Shown: positions 52,164 to 62,900, counted from the first letter of the stretch. The stretch is DNA of 64,000 nt from Roseateles amylovorans (GCF_025398155.2 NZ_CP104562.2:2604001-2668000), one strand, 5' to 3'. Made by a program: numbers and translations. Notes: generated from the sequence alone by a model not told the origin.

Positions 52164-53123
52164 TCAGGTGCCTTCCTGCTCCAGGAAGCGCTGTGCATCC
52201 AGGGCCGCCATGCATCCGGTGCCGGCGCTGGTGATGGCCTGGCGATAGATGTGATCCTGCACGTCACCCGCGGCGAACACGCCCGGCACGCTCGTCATCG
52301 TGGCAAAGCCCTCCAGGCCGCTGCGGGTGCGGATGTAGCCGTCCTTCATGTCGATCTGGCCGGTGAAGATCTCGGTGTTGGGCCGATGGCCGATCGCAAT
52401 GAAGCAACCCTGCAGCTTGATGTCCTTGGTCCCGCCATCATGGGTGGACTTGACCCTGACTCCGGTGACACCGCTGGCATCGCCCAGGACCTCATCCAGG
52501 GTGCTGAACAGCTGCAGCTCGATCTTGCCGGCCTTGACCTTTTCCATCAGCTTGTCGACCAGGATCGGCTCGGCGCGGAACTTGTCGCGACGATGGATCA
52601 GGTGCACCTTGCTGGCGATGTTGGACAGGTACAGCGCCTCTTCGACCGCCGTGTTGCCACCGCCCACCACGCAGACTTCCTGCTCACGATAGAAGAAACC
52701 GTCACAGGTGGCGCAGGCGCTCACGCCGCGGCCCATGAACGATTCCTCGGACGGCAGGCCCAGGTATTGGGCCGATGCGCCGGTGGCGATGATCACCGCA
52801 TCGGCCGTGTAGACGGCGCTGTCGCCGGTCAGGGTGAAGGGTCGCTTGGAGAAATCGACCGTGTTGATGTGGTCAAAGACGATCTCGGTCTGGAAGCGTT
52901 CCGCATGCTGCTGGAAGCGCTGCATCAGCTCAGGACCTTGCACGCCCATCACGTCGGCCGGCCAGTTGTCGACCTCGGTGGTGGTCATGAGCTGACCCCC
53001 TTGCGCCATGCCGGTCACCAGCAGGGGCTTGAGGTTGGCGCGGGCCGCATAGATGGCGGCGGTGAACCCGGCAGGGCCGGAGCCCAGGATCAGCAACTGG
53101 GTGTGACGTGTGGTTTGGCTCAT
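52164..53123 (-). CDS. trxB: Thioredoxin reductase
   Basis: NADPH-dependent FAD flavoprotein reducing thioredoxin. From ATG 53123 it is 319 residues. FAD site ILGSGPAGFTAAIYAARANL, GGQLMTTTEVDNWPADVMGVQGPELM, redox centre VSACATCDGFFYREQEVCVVGGGNTAVEEALYL (CATC plus NADPH site), and GVFAAGDVQDHIYRQAITSAGTGCMAALDA. The longer frame (eight extra codons) is upstream spacer. Divergent from the Crp/Fnr gene. Confidence 0.96.
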   Translation of the reverse strand: MSQTTRHTQLLILGSGPAGFTAAIYAARANLKPLLVTGMAQGGQLMTTTEVDNWPADVMGVQGPELMQRFQQHAERFQTEIVFDHINTVDFSKRPFTLTGDSAVYTADAVIIATGASAQYLGLPSEESFMGRGVSACATCDGFFYREQEVCVVGGGNTAVEEALYLSNIASKVHLIHRRDKFRAEPILVDKLMEKVKAGKIELQLFSTLDEVLGDASGVTGVRVKSTHDGGTKDIKLQGCFIAIGHRPNTEIFTGQIDMKDGYIRTRSGLEGFATMTSVPGVFAAGDVQDHIYRQAITSAGTGCMAALDAQRFLEQEGT

Positions 53124-53296
53124 GGTCGTACAAATGGGGATGCACACGTGTGGCGCAAGGGCCGCAAGCCTACGGCCTACACCCTATGAACAACCGTGAA
53201 CAAATTGGCACAATGCATGGCATTCTAGGTGGCCCCAACGTGGGGCACCCCGATGATCGTCTTTAGACCCTAGACCCCGACAGGAGGTTCCCCTTC

Positions 53297-53965
53297 ATGG
53301 CCATGTTGTCCAATCTGGATCTGATCCGCAGGGTCCCCTTGTTCTCCCTGTTGACCGCCGACCAGGCCCAGTCCATTGCGGACAGTGTCGTCAAGCGGCG
53401 ATTCAAACGCGGCGAACTGATCGTCGAGCAGGGCACGAAATCCAACGCGCTGTTCATCCTGCTCAACGGCCGTGCCCGTGTGCTGACCGCAGACAGCCGC
53501 GGTCGCGAGGTGATCCTCGCGGTGCTGCAGCCCGGCGACTATGTCGGCGAGATGAGCCTCATCGACAACGAACCCCACTCCGCCACCGTACGTGCCGAAG
53601 TCCAGACCGACATGCTGGTGCTCGGTCGCTCCGACTTCGCCCGTGGGCTGCCCGAGCCGTCGAGCCTGGCCTACGGCATCCTGCGCGGTCTGGTGGCCCG
53701 CCTGCGCAACGCCGATCGCCAGATCGAGTCGCTGGCGCTGCTGGATGTCTACGGACGCGTGGCCCGCACGCTGCTGGACATGGCCGAGGAGGAGAAGGGC
53801 GTGAAGATCATCCGTGGCAAGGTGTCCCGCCAGGACATGGCCAAGGTCGTCGGCGCATCGCGTGAGATGGTCAGCCGGGTCATGAAGGATCTGGAAGACA
53901 AGGGCGTGATCGAGACGCTGGAGAACGGTTCCGTGGTCATCAAGGAACGGTTGCAACACGATTGA
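53297..53965 (+). CDS. Crp/Fnr-family transcription regulator
   Basis: 222 residues, preceded by AGGAGG (9 nt spacing). Cyclic-nucleotide-binding fold: LIVEQGTKSNALFILLNGRARVL, PGDYVGEMSLIDNEPHSATVRA; long dimer helix; then a winged helix-turn-helix with KVSRQDMAKVVGASREMVSRVMKDLEDKGVIE. The recognition helix SREMVSR carries the Glu and Arg used by both CRP and FNR. No FNR iron-sulfur cysteines at the N-terminus, so the ligand is unclear. Two tgaacaa direct repeats (53187-53205) lie in the divergent promoter region with trxB. Confidence 0.92.
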   Translation: MAMLSNLDLIRRVPLFSLLTADQAQSIADSVVKRRFKRGELIVEQGTKSNALFILLNGRARVLTADSRGREVILAVLQPGDYVGEMSLIDNEPHSATVRAEVQTDMLVLGRSDFARGLPEPSSLAYGILRGLVARLRNADRQIESLALLDVYGRVARTLLDMAEEEKGVKIIRGKVSRQDMAKVVGASREMVSRVMKDLEDKGVIETLENGSVVIKERLQHD

Positions 53966-54023
53966 ACACCTTGCGGCCCGCCTGCGGGGCTGAGGCGCGG
54001 GTGACCTGCGTCACAATGGCGGC

Positions 54024-56387
54024 ATGAGTTTCCCCGGTTCCCTGCTGGGTGGAGAAGACTCCGCCGCCCCCTCCGAACGCCCCGCGCGCAAGCCACGCAA
54101 GGCGCCTGTAGCCGCACCTGCGCCGGTCAGTCCGCTGCGCACTCCGCTGTGGTTGCTTGGCAGCGGACTGGTGTGGTGCCTGGTGTTGCTGGCGTTGGTC
54201 AGTCATGACCGCGGCGACAGCGCCTTCAGCGTCGCCGCCGGCCAGGAGTTGACCCACAACCGGGTGGGTGCACTGGGCGCCTGGATTTCCGACCTGCTGC
54301 TGTTCGGCCTGGGCTATTCCTGCTGGTGGCTGATGCTGGTGTCGGTGCGCAGCTGGCTTGGCGGCCTGGCGCGCTTGCTGCGTGCGGACGGCACGGCCGC
54401 ACCGTCCGTCAAGGAACGGATGCACACCGCCGGCGGGGTGCTGTTGCTGATGGCGGCCAGTTGCGCGCTCGAATGGACCCGGCTGTACAGCTGGGAATCG
54501 CACCTGCCCGGCCATGCCGGCGGTGTGCTGGGCTATCTGCTGGGTCCCGCCAGCATGAAGTTGCTGGGCTTTGCCGGTTCAGGTGTGGTGTGGATCGCCG
54601 CCTTGGTGATCGGTGCCTCGCTGGCGTTGAAGTTCTCCTGGCTGCGGGTTGCCGAACACATCGGCGCCTGGATCGAAGGCCTGCGTGAACGCCGCGTCGA
54701 GCGCCGCGAGATCGCCGAGGACAAGCGCGTTGGCAAGGAAGCCAAGCGAGAGCGTGAAGCGGTGGTCGAGGTCGAGCGGCTGGTGGTCGAAGAGCACCTG
54801 CCTATCGTCATCGAGCCTCCGGTGGCCGAGGCGCCGAAATCCACCCGCGTGATCAAGGAGCGCCAGCAGACGCTCTTCACCGATCCGAGCGATGCCAAGC
54901 TGCCGCAGGTCGACCTGCTGGATGCACCGCCGCCGCGGGTGGAAACGGTCACGCCGGAATCGCTGGAAATGACCAGCCGGATGATCGAGAAGAAGCTCAA
55001 GGACTTCGGCGTCGAAGTGCGCGTGGTGCTGGCATCGCCGGGTCCGGTGATCACCCGCTACGAGATCGAACCGGCCACCGGTGTGAAGGGGTCGCAGATC
55101 GTCAACCTGGCCAAGGACCTGGCCCGTTCGCTCAGCCTGACCTCGATCCGGGTGGTCGAGACGATCCCCGGCAAGAACTTCATGGCGCTGGAGCTGCCCA
55201 ATGCGCGGCGCCAGACCATCCGGCTGTCCGAGATCCTGGGTTCGCAGATCTATGCGGACGCTTCTTCCGCGCTGACCATGGGCCTGGGCAAGGACATCAT
55301 CGGCCAGCCGGTGGTGGCCGACCTGGCCAAGATGCCGCACTGCCTGGTGGCCGGCACCACGGGTTCGGGCAAGTCGGTGGGCATCAACGCGATGATCCTC
55401 AGCCTGCTCTACAAGGCCGAAGCCCGCGATGTCCGCTTGATCCTGATCGACCCGAAGATGCTCGAAATGAGCGTCTACGAAGGCATTCCGCACCTGCTGG
55501 CGCCGGTGGTCACCGACATGAAGCAGGCGGCCAATGCGCTGAACTGGTGTGTCGGCGAGATGGAGCGGCGCTACAAGCTGATGTCCAAGCTGGGCGTGCG
55601 CAACCTGGCCGGCTACAACAAGAAGATCACCGAAGCCGCCGAGCGCGAGGAAAAGCTGCCCAACCCGTTCAGCCTCACGCCGGAAGAGCCGGAGCCGCTC
55701 GATCGTCTGCCTCACATCGTCGTGGTGATCGACGAACTGGCCGACCTGATGATGGTGGTCGGCAAGAAGATCGAAGAGCTGATCGCCCGCCTGGCGCAAA
55801 AGGCTCGGGCGGCGGGCATCCACCTGATCCTCGCCACCCAGCGTCCGTCGGTGGACGTCATCACCGGCCTGATCAAGGCCAACATTCCCACCCGCCTGTC
55901 CTTCCAGGTCAGCAGCAAGATCGACAGCCGCACCATCCTGGACCAGATGGGCGCCGAAGCCTTGCTCGGCATGGGTGACATGCTCTACATGCCCTCCGGC
56001 ACCGGCCTGCCGGTGCGGGTCCACGGCGCCTTCGTCAGCGACGACGAAGTCCATCGCGTGGTCGAATACCTGAAGGAGCAGGGCGGTGAGCCCAACTACA
56101 TCGAAGGCATTCTGGAAGGCGGCGTGCTCGACGGCGATGGCGGCGGCGATGGCCTCCCAGGCCTGACCGCCGGCGGCGAGGGCGAATCCGACCCGATGTA
56201 CGACCAGGCCGTGGCTGTCGTGCTGCAGCACAAGCGGGCCTCGATCTCGCTGGTGCAGCGTCATCTGCGCATCGGCTATAACCGGGCAGCCCGTTTGCTG
56301 GAGCAGATGGAGAAATCCGGCCTGGTGTCGTCGATGGCCACCAACGGCAACCGCGACATCATCGTGCCCAAGCGCGACGAAGGCTGA
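54024..56387 (+). CDS. ftsK: DNA translocase FtsK
   Basis: Septal DNA pump that clears and resolves chromosomes before division. Length 787. Four membrane helices in the first 200 residues, a charged linker (RVERREIAEDKRVGKEAKRERE), then the motor with alpha domain EILGSQIYADASSALTMGLGKDI, Walker A AGTTGSGKSVGINAMI, IDPKMLEMSVYEGIPHLLAPV, Walker B VVVIDELADLMMV and ATQRPSVDVITGLIKANIPTRLSFQVSSKIDSRTILD, and the DNA-reading gamma domain at the end (VLQHKRASISLVQRHLRIGYNRAARLLEQMEKSG). Short linker type. Start ATG 54024; ftsK-lolA-rarA is a conserved order. Confidence 0.96.
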   Translation: MSFPGSLLGGEDSAAPSERPARKPRKAPVAAPAPVSPLRTPLWLLGSGLVWCLVLLALVSHDRGDSAFSVAAGQELTHNRVGALGAWISDLLLFGLGYSCWWLMLVSVRSWLGGLARLLRADGTAAPSVKERMHTAGGVLLLMAASCALEWTRLYSWESHLPGHAGGVLGYLLGPASMKLLGFAGSGVVWIAALVIGASLALKFSWLRVAEHIGAWIEGLRERRVERREIAEDKRVGKEAKREREAVVEVERLVVEEHLPIVIEPPVAEAPKSTRVIKERQQTLFTDPSDAKLPQVDLLDAPPPRVETVTPESLEMTSRMIEKKLKDFGVEVRVVLASPGPVITRYEIEPATGVKGSQIVNLAKDLARSLSLTSIRVVETIPGKNFMALELPNARRQTIRLSEILGSQIYADASSALTMGLGKDIIGQPVVADLAKMPHCLVAGTTGSGKSVGINAMILSLLYKAEARDVRLILIDPKMLEMSVYEGIPHLLAPVVTDMKQAANALNWCVGEMERRYKLMSKLGVRNLAGYNKKITEAAEREEKLPNPFSLTPEEPEPLDRLPHIVVVIDELADLMMVVGKKIEELIARLAQKARAAGIHLILATQRPSVDVITGLIKANIPTRLSFQVSSKIDSRTILDQMGAEALLGMGDMLYMPSGTGLPVRVHGAFVSDDEVHRVVEYLKEQGGEPNYIEGILEGGVLDGDGGGDGLPGLTAGGEGESDPMYDQAVAVVLQHKRASISLVQRHLRIGYNRAARLLEQMEKSGLVSSMATNGNRDIIVPKRDEG

Positions 56388-56509
56388 CCCTGCAGCGATC
56401 CTCCTATCCCATGACTGTGCTCTCCACCTTGTCTGCCTTGACCTCTCTTGCCGCCCTGGCGCGCTCGTGCGAACCGCATCGATCGGCCCCGTGGCGCTTC
56501 CTGACCGGG

Positions 56510-57157
56510 ATGATCCGATCGTCCGGTGCGGCTTCAAGCGGGGGCGCAGTGCGCGCGCTGGTGGGCGTGGCGTTGGTGAGCCTGGCCTCCCTGGCGCAGG
56601 CCGATGGTGTCAGCGCGCTGCAGACCTTCATCAGCGAGGTCAAGAGCGGTCGCGCCACCTTCACCCAGACGGTGACGTCGCCCGATGGCAAGCGCAAGAA
56701 GAACACCACCGGCAGCTTCGAGTTCCAGCGGCCCAACCAGTTCCGCTTTGCCTACGACAAGCCGGCCGAGCAACTGATCGTGGGCGATGGCAAGAAGGTC
56801 TGGGTGTATGACCCGGACCTGTCGCAGGCCAGCGTGCGCAACATGGATCAGGCCCTGGGTGCGACGCCGGTGGCGCTGCTGGCCGGCGGCGACCTGTCGC
56901 GCGACTTCACGCTCAAGGCCCAGCCCAGCGAGCAAGGGGTGGACTGGGTGCTCGCCACGCCCAAGCGCAGCGATGGCGGTCTGCAGAGCCTGCGCCTGGG
57001 TTTCAAGGGGCGCGAGCTGACGGCGCTGGACATCGTCGATGCGTTCGGCCAGCGGTCGGTGATGCAGTTCAGCGCGGTGCAGGTCAATGCGAAGATCGCG
57101 CCTGATCGGTTCCGTTTCGATCCTCCGGCCGGCACCGACGTGCTGCAGCAGCCCTGA
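56510..57157 (+). CDS. lolA: Outer-membrane lipoprotein carrier LolA
   Basis: Periplasmic chaperone that ferries lipoproteins from LolCDE to LolB. From ATG 56510 it is 215 residues with signal peptide VRALVGVALVSLASLAQA. LolA pattern: LQTFISEVKSGRATFTQTVTSPDGKRKKNTTGSFEFQRPNQFRFAYDKPAEQLIVGDGKKVWVYDPDLSQASVR, then DAFGQRSVMQFSAVQVNAKIAPDRFRFDPPAGTDVL. An open frame begins at ATG 56411, giving a 33-residue extension without signal character; neither start has a strong ribosome site, so this choice rests on the signal peptide. Confidence 0.9.
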   Translation: MIRSSGAASSGGAVRALVGVALVSLASLAQADGVSALQTFISEVKSGRATFTQTVTSPDGKRKKNTTGSFEFQRPNQFRFAYDKPAEQLIVGDGKKVWVYDPDLSQASVRNMDQALGATPVALLAGGDLSRDFTLKAQPSEQGVDWVLATPKRSDGGLQSLRLGFKGRELTALDIVDAFGQRSVMQFSAVQVNAKIAPDRFRFDPPAGTDVLQQP

Positions 57158-57211
57158 ATCCCCCGGCGGTGGACCCGCTCGCCTGAGGCGGCTCGCCCAC
57201 CGCTTTCCGTC

Positions 57212-58705
57212 ATGAGCAACGCATCCCTGTTTCCGGACGAGTTCGATCCCGTCCCGTCCTCGCCCCCGGCCGCCACGACGCCCAACGCTCATGCCCCGCT
57301 GCCGGAGCGCCTGCGCCCGCGCAAGCTGGAAGACGTGGTGGGCCAGCGCCATCTGCTGGGCGAGGGCATGCCGCTGCGTGTCGCCCTGGAGAGCGGTCGG
57401 CCGCACTCGATGATCCTGTGGGGTCCGCCGGGCGTGGGCAAGACCACGCTGGCGCGCTTGATGACGCAGCATTTCGATGCGCAGTTCATCGCCATCTCGG
57501 CCGTCCTGGGCGGTGTGAAGGACATCCGCGAGGCGGTGGAGCGTGCACAGGCGGCGGCCGGCCAAGGCCGTCGGACCATCGTGTTCGTGGACGAGGTCCA
57601 TCGCTTCAACAAGGCGCAGCAGGATGCGTTCCTGCCGCATGTCGAGTCCGGCCTGTTCAGTTTCATCGGCGCGACCACCGAGAACCCATCGTTCGAGGTG
57701 AATTCCGCGCTGTTGTCCCGGGCCACGGTGCATGTGCTCAAGGCGCTGGACGAGCAGGACATGCGCGAGCTGCTGGCCCGCGGCGGTGCGATGCTGCACA
57801 GCCCGGCGTTGACCGATGCGGCGGCGCAGCGGCTGATCGGTTATGCCGACGGCGATGCGCGTCGGCTGCTCAACACCTTGGAGACGGTGGCGCAGTTGAC
57901 GCCCGCCGGCACGACGGAGATCGACGAGACCCTGCTCGAGCGCACCCTCGGTGAGCAATTGCGGCGCTACGACAAGGGCGGCGACCAGTTCTACGACGTC
58001 ATCTCGGCGCTGCACAAGTCGGTGCGAGGCTCCAATCCGGATGCGGCGCTGTATTGGCTGGTGCGGATGCTGGATGGCGGCGTCGATGCCCGCTACATCA
58101 CCCGGCGACTGATCCGCATGGCCAGCGAAGACATCGGCAATGCCGACCCGCGGGCGCTGCGCCTGTGTCTGGATGCGGCCGAGACCTATGAGCGGCTCGG
58201 CTCGCCCGAAGGTGAGCTCACCTTGGCGCAGGCGGTGGTTTATCTGGCGATCGCACCCAAGTCCAACGCCGTCTACAACGCCTACAACCAGGTGCGCGCG
58301 CTGATCAAGCAGGACAGCTCCCGCCCGGTTCCCGTGCACCTGCGCAACGCGCCGACGCGGCTGATGAAGGAACTGGGCTATGGCAAGGCCTATCGCTATG
58401 CGCATGATTTCCCCGGCGCGTATGTGGCCGGCGAACAGTACCTGCCGGATGGGCTGGAAGACCAGCGCTTCTATCAGCCGGTGCCGCGCGGCCTGGAGCT
58501 GCGCATCGGCGATCGGCTCAATGAGCTGCGCCGGCTCGATGCCGATGCCGATGCCCCTCGTGGGGACGGCAGCGCGCGGCAGGGCCGAGCCCGCACCGGC
58601 GGCGCGGCTCAACCCAGCCGCGATCGCGATCGCGCTCGGGACGCCGAGCCGGACCGTCAGCGCGAGCAGGATCGCCACGGCGATCTCGGCGGCGACGAGG
58701 GCTGA
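57212..58705 (+). CDS. rarA: Replication-associated recombination protein RarA (MgsA)
   Basis: Clamp-loader-like AAA+ ATPase working at stalled forks. Length 497. PLPERLRPRKLEDVVGQRHLLGEG, Walker A GPPGVGKTT, Walker B FVDEVHRFNKAQQDAFLPHVE, sensor GATTENPSFEVNSALLSRA, then the tetramerisation domain with HKSVRGSNPDAALYWLVRMLDGG and SEDIGNADPRAL. The family usually ends near residue 440; the last 55 residues here are an Arg/Asp-rich tail (DRDRARDAEPDRQREQD) preceded by three gatgcc repeat units (58538-58555). 54 nt after lolA. Confidence 0.95.
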   Translation: MSNASLFPDEFDPVPSSPPAATTPNAHAPLPERLRPRKLEDVVGQRHLLGEGMPLRVALESGRPHSMILWGPPGVGKTTLARLMTQHFDAQFIAISAVLGGVKDIREAVERAQAAAGQGRRTIVFVDEVHRFNKAQQDAFLPHVESGLFSFIGATTENPSFEVNSALLSRATVHVLKALDEQDMRELLARGGAMLHSPALTDAAAQRLIGYADGDARRLLNTLETVAQLTPAGTTEIDETLLERTLGEQLRRYDKGGDQFYDVISALHKSVRGSNPDAALYWLVRMLDGGVDARYITRRLIRMASEDIGNADPRALRLCLDAAETYERLGSPEGELTLAQAVVYLAIAPKSNAVYNAYNQVRALIKQDSSRPVPVHLRNAPTRLMKELGYGKAYRYAHDFPGAYVAGEQYLPDGLEDQRFYQPVPRGLELRIGDRLNELRRLDADADAPRGDGSARQGRARTGGAAQPSRDRDRARDAEPDRQREQDRHGDLGGDEG

Positions 58706-58711
58706 GCGCAC

Positions 58712-59905
58712 ATGCGGGCGATCCGACTTCGCGCAGCAGCGCTGCTGGCGGCGCCCCGCAGCGGTTGGCGTTGCACCGTGCATGGCCTGCGGTTCGTTCG
58801 GGCGATGGGGAGGTCGGCCGTTGGCGCGGTGCGTTCGGTGTGCGGGGTGATGTTGACGGCGGCTGTCCTGAGCCAGGTCAGCGCAGAGGCGGCACCTCGC
58901 CGCTCTATCGGGGCTGGGCCGCAGGCGGGGGCGTCGACCACGGCGTCGTCGCCGGTCTCCTCCGCAGCCGGGCCAGCGGTGGGGCCCTCCACAGCGTCCT
59001 CCCCATCCCCATCAGCCGCCACGGCCGCCGCATCGGTCACAGCGCCCATGGCACCGCCCGAAGGGCCGACGCTCAACCGCATCCGTCAAACGGGCGTGGT
59101 CGTGATGGGGTATCGGCCGGCCTCGCTGCCGTTTTCCTACTTGGATGCGCAGCTCAAGCCGATTGGCTACACGGTGGAGTTGTGTGACCGGATCATTGCC
59201 GCGCTGCGGGTGCGGCTCAAGCTGCCGGACCTGGAGGTGCGGCGCGTGGCGGTCGGGTCAGCCACGCGGCTGCCGATGGTCACCAACGGGACGCTGGACC
59301 TGGAGTGCGGCATCACCACCAACACCGCCGAACGGGCGCGCAGCCAGGCGTTTTCGGTGACCATCTTCGTCGCGGAAACCAAGCTGATGACGCGCGATGG
59401 CGAGCGGGTGCAAAGCCTGGCGGACCTTCGGGGCCGACCGGTGGCCAGCACCATCGGCACCACCAGCATCCAAACCCTGGCGCGCATCAACGAGCAGCAG
59501 CAACTGGGCATCCGCATCGTGGCGGGACTGGATGACCCGGACGCCTTCCAACTGCTGCGCAGCGGCCGCGCGCAGGCCTTCCTGATGGACGACGTGCTGT
59601 TGCGCAGCCTGCTGGCTCAGCAGGGGGGCTCGCTGTCCGCGGATGGTTATCTCATCTCCGAGCGCGCGTTGACGGTGGAGCCCTACGCCATCGGCCTGAA
59701 CCGAGATGATCCGGCGTTCAAGGTCCTGGTGGATGAGGTGATCACCGGCCTGTTCCGCAGCGGCGAGATCGCGACGATCTATCGCCGCTGGTTCGAATCC
59801 CCGCTGCCGCCCAACGGCATCAACCTGAAGATGCCGATGAGCGCGGCCTTCCGGCGCGTGGTCGCGCAGCCGACCGACACCCCGGATCCTGAACATTACC
59901 GTTGA
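58712..59905 (+). CDS. Periplasmic amino-acid-type substrate-binding protein (family 3)
   Basis: Solute-binding protein of the polar amino acid family (GltI-like). GAGG 10 nt before ATG 58712 favours this start (397 aa), although a signal peptide fits better from Met32 (58805) or Met47: SVCGVMLTAAVLSQVSAEA. A 50-residue Ser/Ala/Pro spacer follows the signal, then the binding domain with TLNRIRQTGVVVMGYRPASLPFSYLDAQLKPIGYTVELCDRI, NGTLDLECGITTNTAERARSQAFSVTIFV and FRSGEIATIYRRWFESPLPPNG. It has no adjacent permease. Six nt after rarA; possibly cotranscribed. Confidence 0.85.
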   Translation: MRAIRLRAAALLAAPRSGWRCTVHGLRFVRAMGRSAVGAVRSVCGVMLTAAVLSQVSAEAAPRRSIGAGPQAGASTTASSPVSSAAGPAVGPSTASSPSPSAATAAASVTAPMAPPEGPTLNRIRQTGVVVMGYRPASLPFSYLDAQLKPIGYTVELCDRIIAALRVRLKLPDLEVRRVAVGSATRLPMVTNGTLDLECGITTNTAERARSQAFSVTIFVAETKLMTRDGERVQSLADLRGRPVASTIGTTSIQTLARINEQQQLGIRIVAGLDDPDAFQLLRSGRAQAFLMDDVLLRSLLAQQGGSLSADGYLISERALTVEPYAIGLNRDDPAFKVLVDEVITGLFRSGEIATIYRRWFESPLPPNGINLKMPMSAAFRRVVAQPTDTPDPEHYR

Positions 59906-59921
59906 GGTGGCGCTTGCTGCG

Positions 59922-59948
59922 CTGGTTGCACTGGTTGTACTGGTTGCG
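59922..59948. repeat. 9-bp tandem repeat (ctggttgca x3) between convergent genes
   Basis: ctggttgca, ctggttgta and ctggttgcg in tandem within the 50-nt gap between the binding-protein and propeller-kinase genes. Confidence 0.8.
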
Positions 59949-59955
59949 GACAAGA

Positions 59956-62900
59956 TCAGTGCCTGCGGGCCTCGGCACGATCCTGTGGGGCCTTGACGGC
60001 CTCTGTGCGCGCGGCATGGCGGCGGCGCTCGGCGCGAGAGGATGCCCCTGACGGCGTCGTGCCGCCCACCGACGAATCCTGAAACGCCGAATCTCGGGGT
60101 TGGGTGTCCCGGTATCGCGGGTCGGGCTGTGCGGGGTCATGGCGCCGCGCCTCACGCACACGCTTGACCCGGCGCAGCCACGGTGCGGCCCACCGCTTGA
60201 GCCGCCGGCCGAGTGCGCGGACCAGGCGATGCAGGGGATCGCGGGCGGTGGGTGCATACGCATACTGGGCCAGCACTCGCACCTCGACCTCGGTGCCACC
60301 CTGCGCGCCCGCACGGATCCGCAGGGTGCCTTGCAGGCGTTTGGCGCGTTCGAACATGCCGCGGATGCCGTGATGGCCGGGGCGTCCGTCCAGGTGGCCG
60401 ATCGCAGGATCCAGGCCCCTGCCGTCGTCGGCCACCTGCACGGTGACCCCGCGCTCGTCATAGCGAAGGTGCACCGACAGGGTCGTCGCACTGGCATGGC
60501 GCACCGCGTTGCAAAGCGCTTCCCGGGCGATCATGAGCAACTCGTCGTGCACGAACTCGCGAAGGGCGCGCTCATTGCCGTCGATCTGCATGACGACCGC
60601 CAGCTTGTCGTCCGCCAGTTCGGTGACGATCCGGGTCAGGTCGGCCCCCAGCGGTCCGTGGTTGGCCCGCAGGTCGGACACCCGGTCGCGCGCGGCGGCA
60701 ATCAGGTTCTCGGCATTGGCCAGCGCCCGTTCCATCTTGTCATTGATCTCCGGTGCGTCCACGCGGCGCGCCACACGGTTGAACTGCAGCACCAGGCCCT
60801 GCACGCCCTGCAGCAGCGTGTCGTGGAGCTCGCGGGCGATCCGCTCGCGCTCGAGATGGCGCTCTTCCAGGCGCAGCCGCACCTGCTTGGCGATGGCGCG
60901 GATGCGCAGCCGGTAGGCCAGCCATCCCAGCAGCAGCAGCGAACACAGGCAGGCCAGCGCGAAGCCTCGGGTCTGAAACCATGTCGGCGCAATGCTGAAG
61001 CGCAGGTTCGCCCCGGACGCGTCCCAGACGCCGTCGCCGTTGGCGGCCATCACCTGGAAGCGATACTCCCCCGGCGCGAGGTTGGCGTAGGTGGCCTCGC
61101 GCTGCGCGCCGGCATCGTGCCAATCCCGATCGACGCCTTCCAATCGGTAGCGGAAGCGCGCACGGTCCGCCGCAACCAGCGTGATCGCGGTGTACCGCAG
61201 CGTCAGGCTGGTGGTGCCGGCGGGCAGGGTGAGTGCGTCGTCGGCCATGTAGGTGCGCTCGCCGGTGCGAATGTTCAGCACCTCGGTGTGTGGCGGTCGT
61301 TCATTGCGCGGCAGCGCGGCCGGGTCGAGCCAGGCGATGCCTCGGTTGGTCGTGAACCACAGGCGACCGCGGCCGTCACGCAAGGCCGTCGGTACTGCAG
61401 TGGCCTGCAGCGCGACCCCGGGCAGGCCGTCACGGCGATCCAGTAACCGATAGTTCATCGCGGCGGAAGGCTTCGCGAAATTGGATGCCACGTCCGCCGA
61501 CGGCATCTGGATGACACCTCGGCCGCCGCTGAGCCACAGGTCGCCGTCCAGTGATTCGATGATGCCGGTGACATTGCCGAAGGCGCTGTCCTGCACGTCG
61601 GTGATGGCATGGAAGCGCTTTCCGTCGAAGAGGGCGACGCCGCTTTCACCGGCGATCAGCAGCCGACGATCGCTGACATACACCGTGGTGGCGCGGCCGA
61701 TCGCCAGGCCCTGTTCCAGCCCGTAGACCGTGCTTTGGCCGGCCCTGCGATGGATGACCTGGTCCTCGCTGGCCAGCCAGAGCGAGCCGTCTGGGCCGCG
61801 GCCCATGGCCCGTGGCGCCGGCAGGTCCTTCAGGCGTTCGTCCTTCACGACGCCGCTGGGCGTGGCATGGTAGATGCCGTCGTCCAGGACCGACAGCCAC
61901 AGGCCGTCTTCGCCATCCGGTGTCATCGCCACCGCCAGGACGCCCGACAGATGCGGCGGCAGCGGCACGTGGCGCAGGTCGCTGCCCTTGCGGCGGATCA
62001 GCTCCGACTCGCGGCGCCACCACAGGGCACCGTCCGCACTGGCGATCGACGTCCGGGTGGGAATCGGGCCGGTGAGGGCCACCTCGGGTGTCGGCGGATC
62101 CACGGCGAACGCCTCCCGCAGGTTCCCGGCGACCACCCCCTTGCCATGCGCCAGAACGGCATAGCCGCCCACGGAGGTGGCGGAAAGGCTCTGCACCTCA
62201 TGCAGGCGCTTCTTCTGGAAACTGGATATGCCGTTGTTGGTGCCGACCCAGACCGTCCCTTCACGGTCCTCGATGATCGGGACCACCACGTTGGCGGGCA
62301 AGCCCTGGTCGCGGTCGAACTTCTCCAGCGGATCATCGGGCGAGAGGGGGCGGTCGGTCGGCACGGCCTCCGGATGCAGGAGCCGCCAGACGCCGGCGCC
62401 GGACACCGTCAGCCACAGGCTGCCGTCGCGCGCGAACAGCATCTGCTTGGCATAGCCAAAGGCCGGGGTGGGAAATGTATCGGTGGACGGCTGGGGTGGC
62501 GGTCCCTTCGGCTCGGCCGGCCGTGAACTCCTTGAGTCAGTGGCCCAGAGCTCGGGCAGCGGGCGAATGCCATAGAGCGACTCGCTGAGCCAGATCCGGC
62601 CGCTTCGATCTTCCGCAACGATGCCGTACTCCGCGATGCGGATGCCGGTGTCCTCGAATCGCTGAGCGCCTGGACGCAGGAACATCAGTCGACGGCCGGT
62701 ACAGACCCACAAGATCCCACGGCTGTCGACGAACACGTAGTACGCCCCCTCATCGCCCAGCCCCCAGCCCGACGTCGCGGCTTGCCAGCGGCCGTCGACG
62801 AAACGCGCCAATCCGCCACTGGCTGCGGCCCAGAGGACGCCGTCCCCCGTCAGGGCGAACCGAAGGACCTTGCCCGGAGGAAGCCCCTGCTTGGGACCGT

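Noticed and set aside
53297..53965. Oxygen-sensing FNR itself
   Set aside because: The N-terminal cysteine cluster needed for a 4Fe-4S centre is absent, so it is called only as Crp/Fnr family.
56411..56509. N-terminal extension of LolA
   Set aside because: The added 33 residues lack signal-peptide character and would bury the real signal; no ribosome site before 56411.
54579..56537. 652-residue minus-strand open frame
   Set aside because: Antisense to ftsK and lacks recognisable domains.
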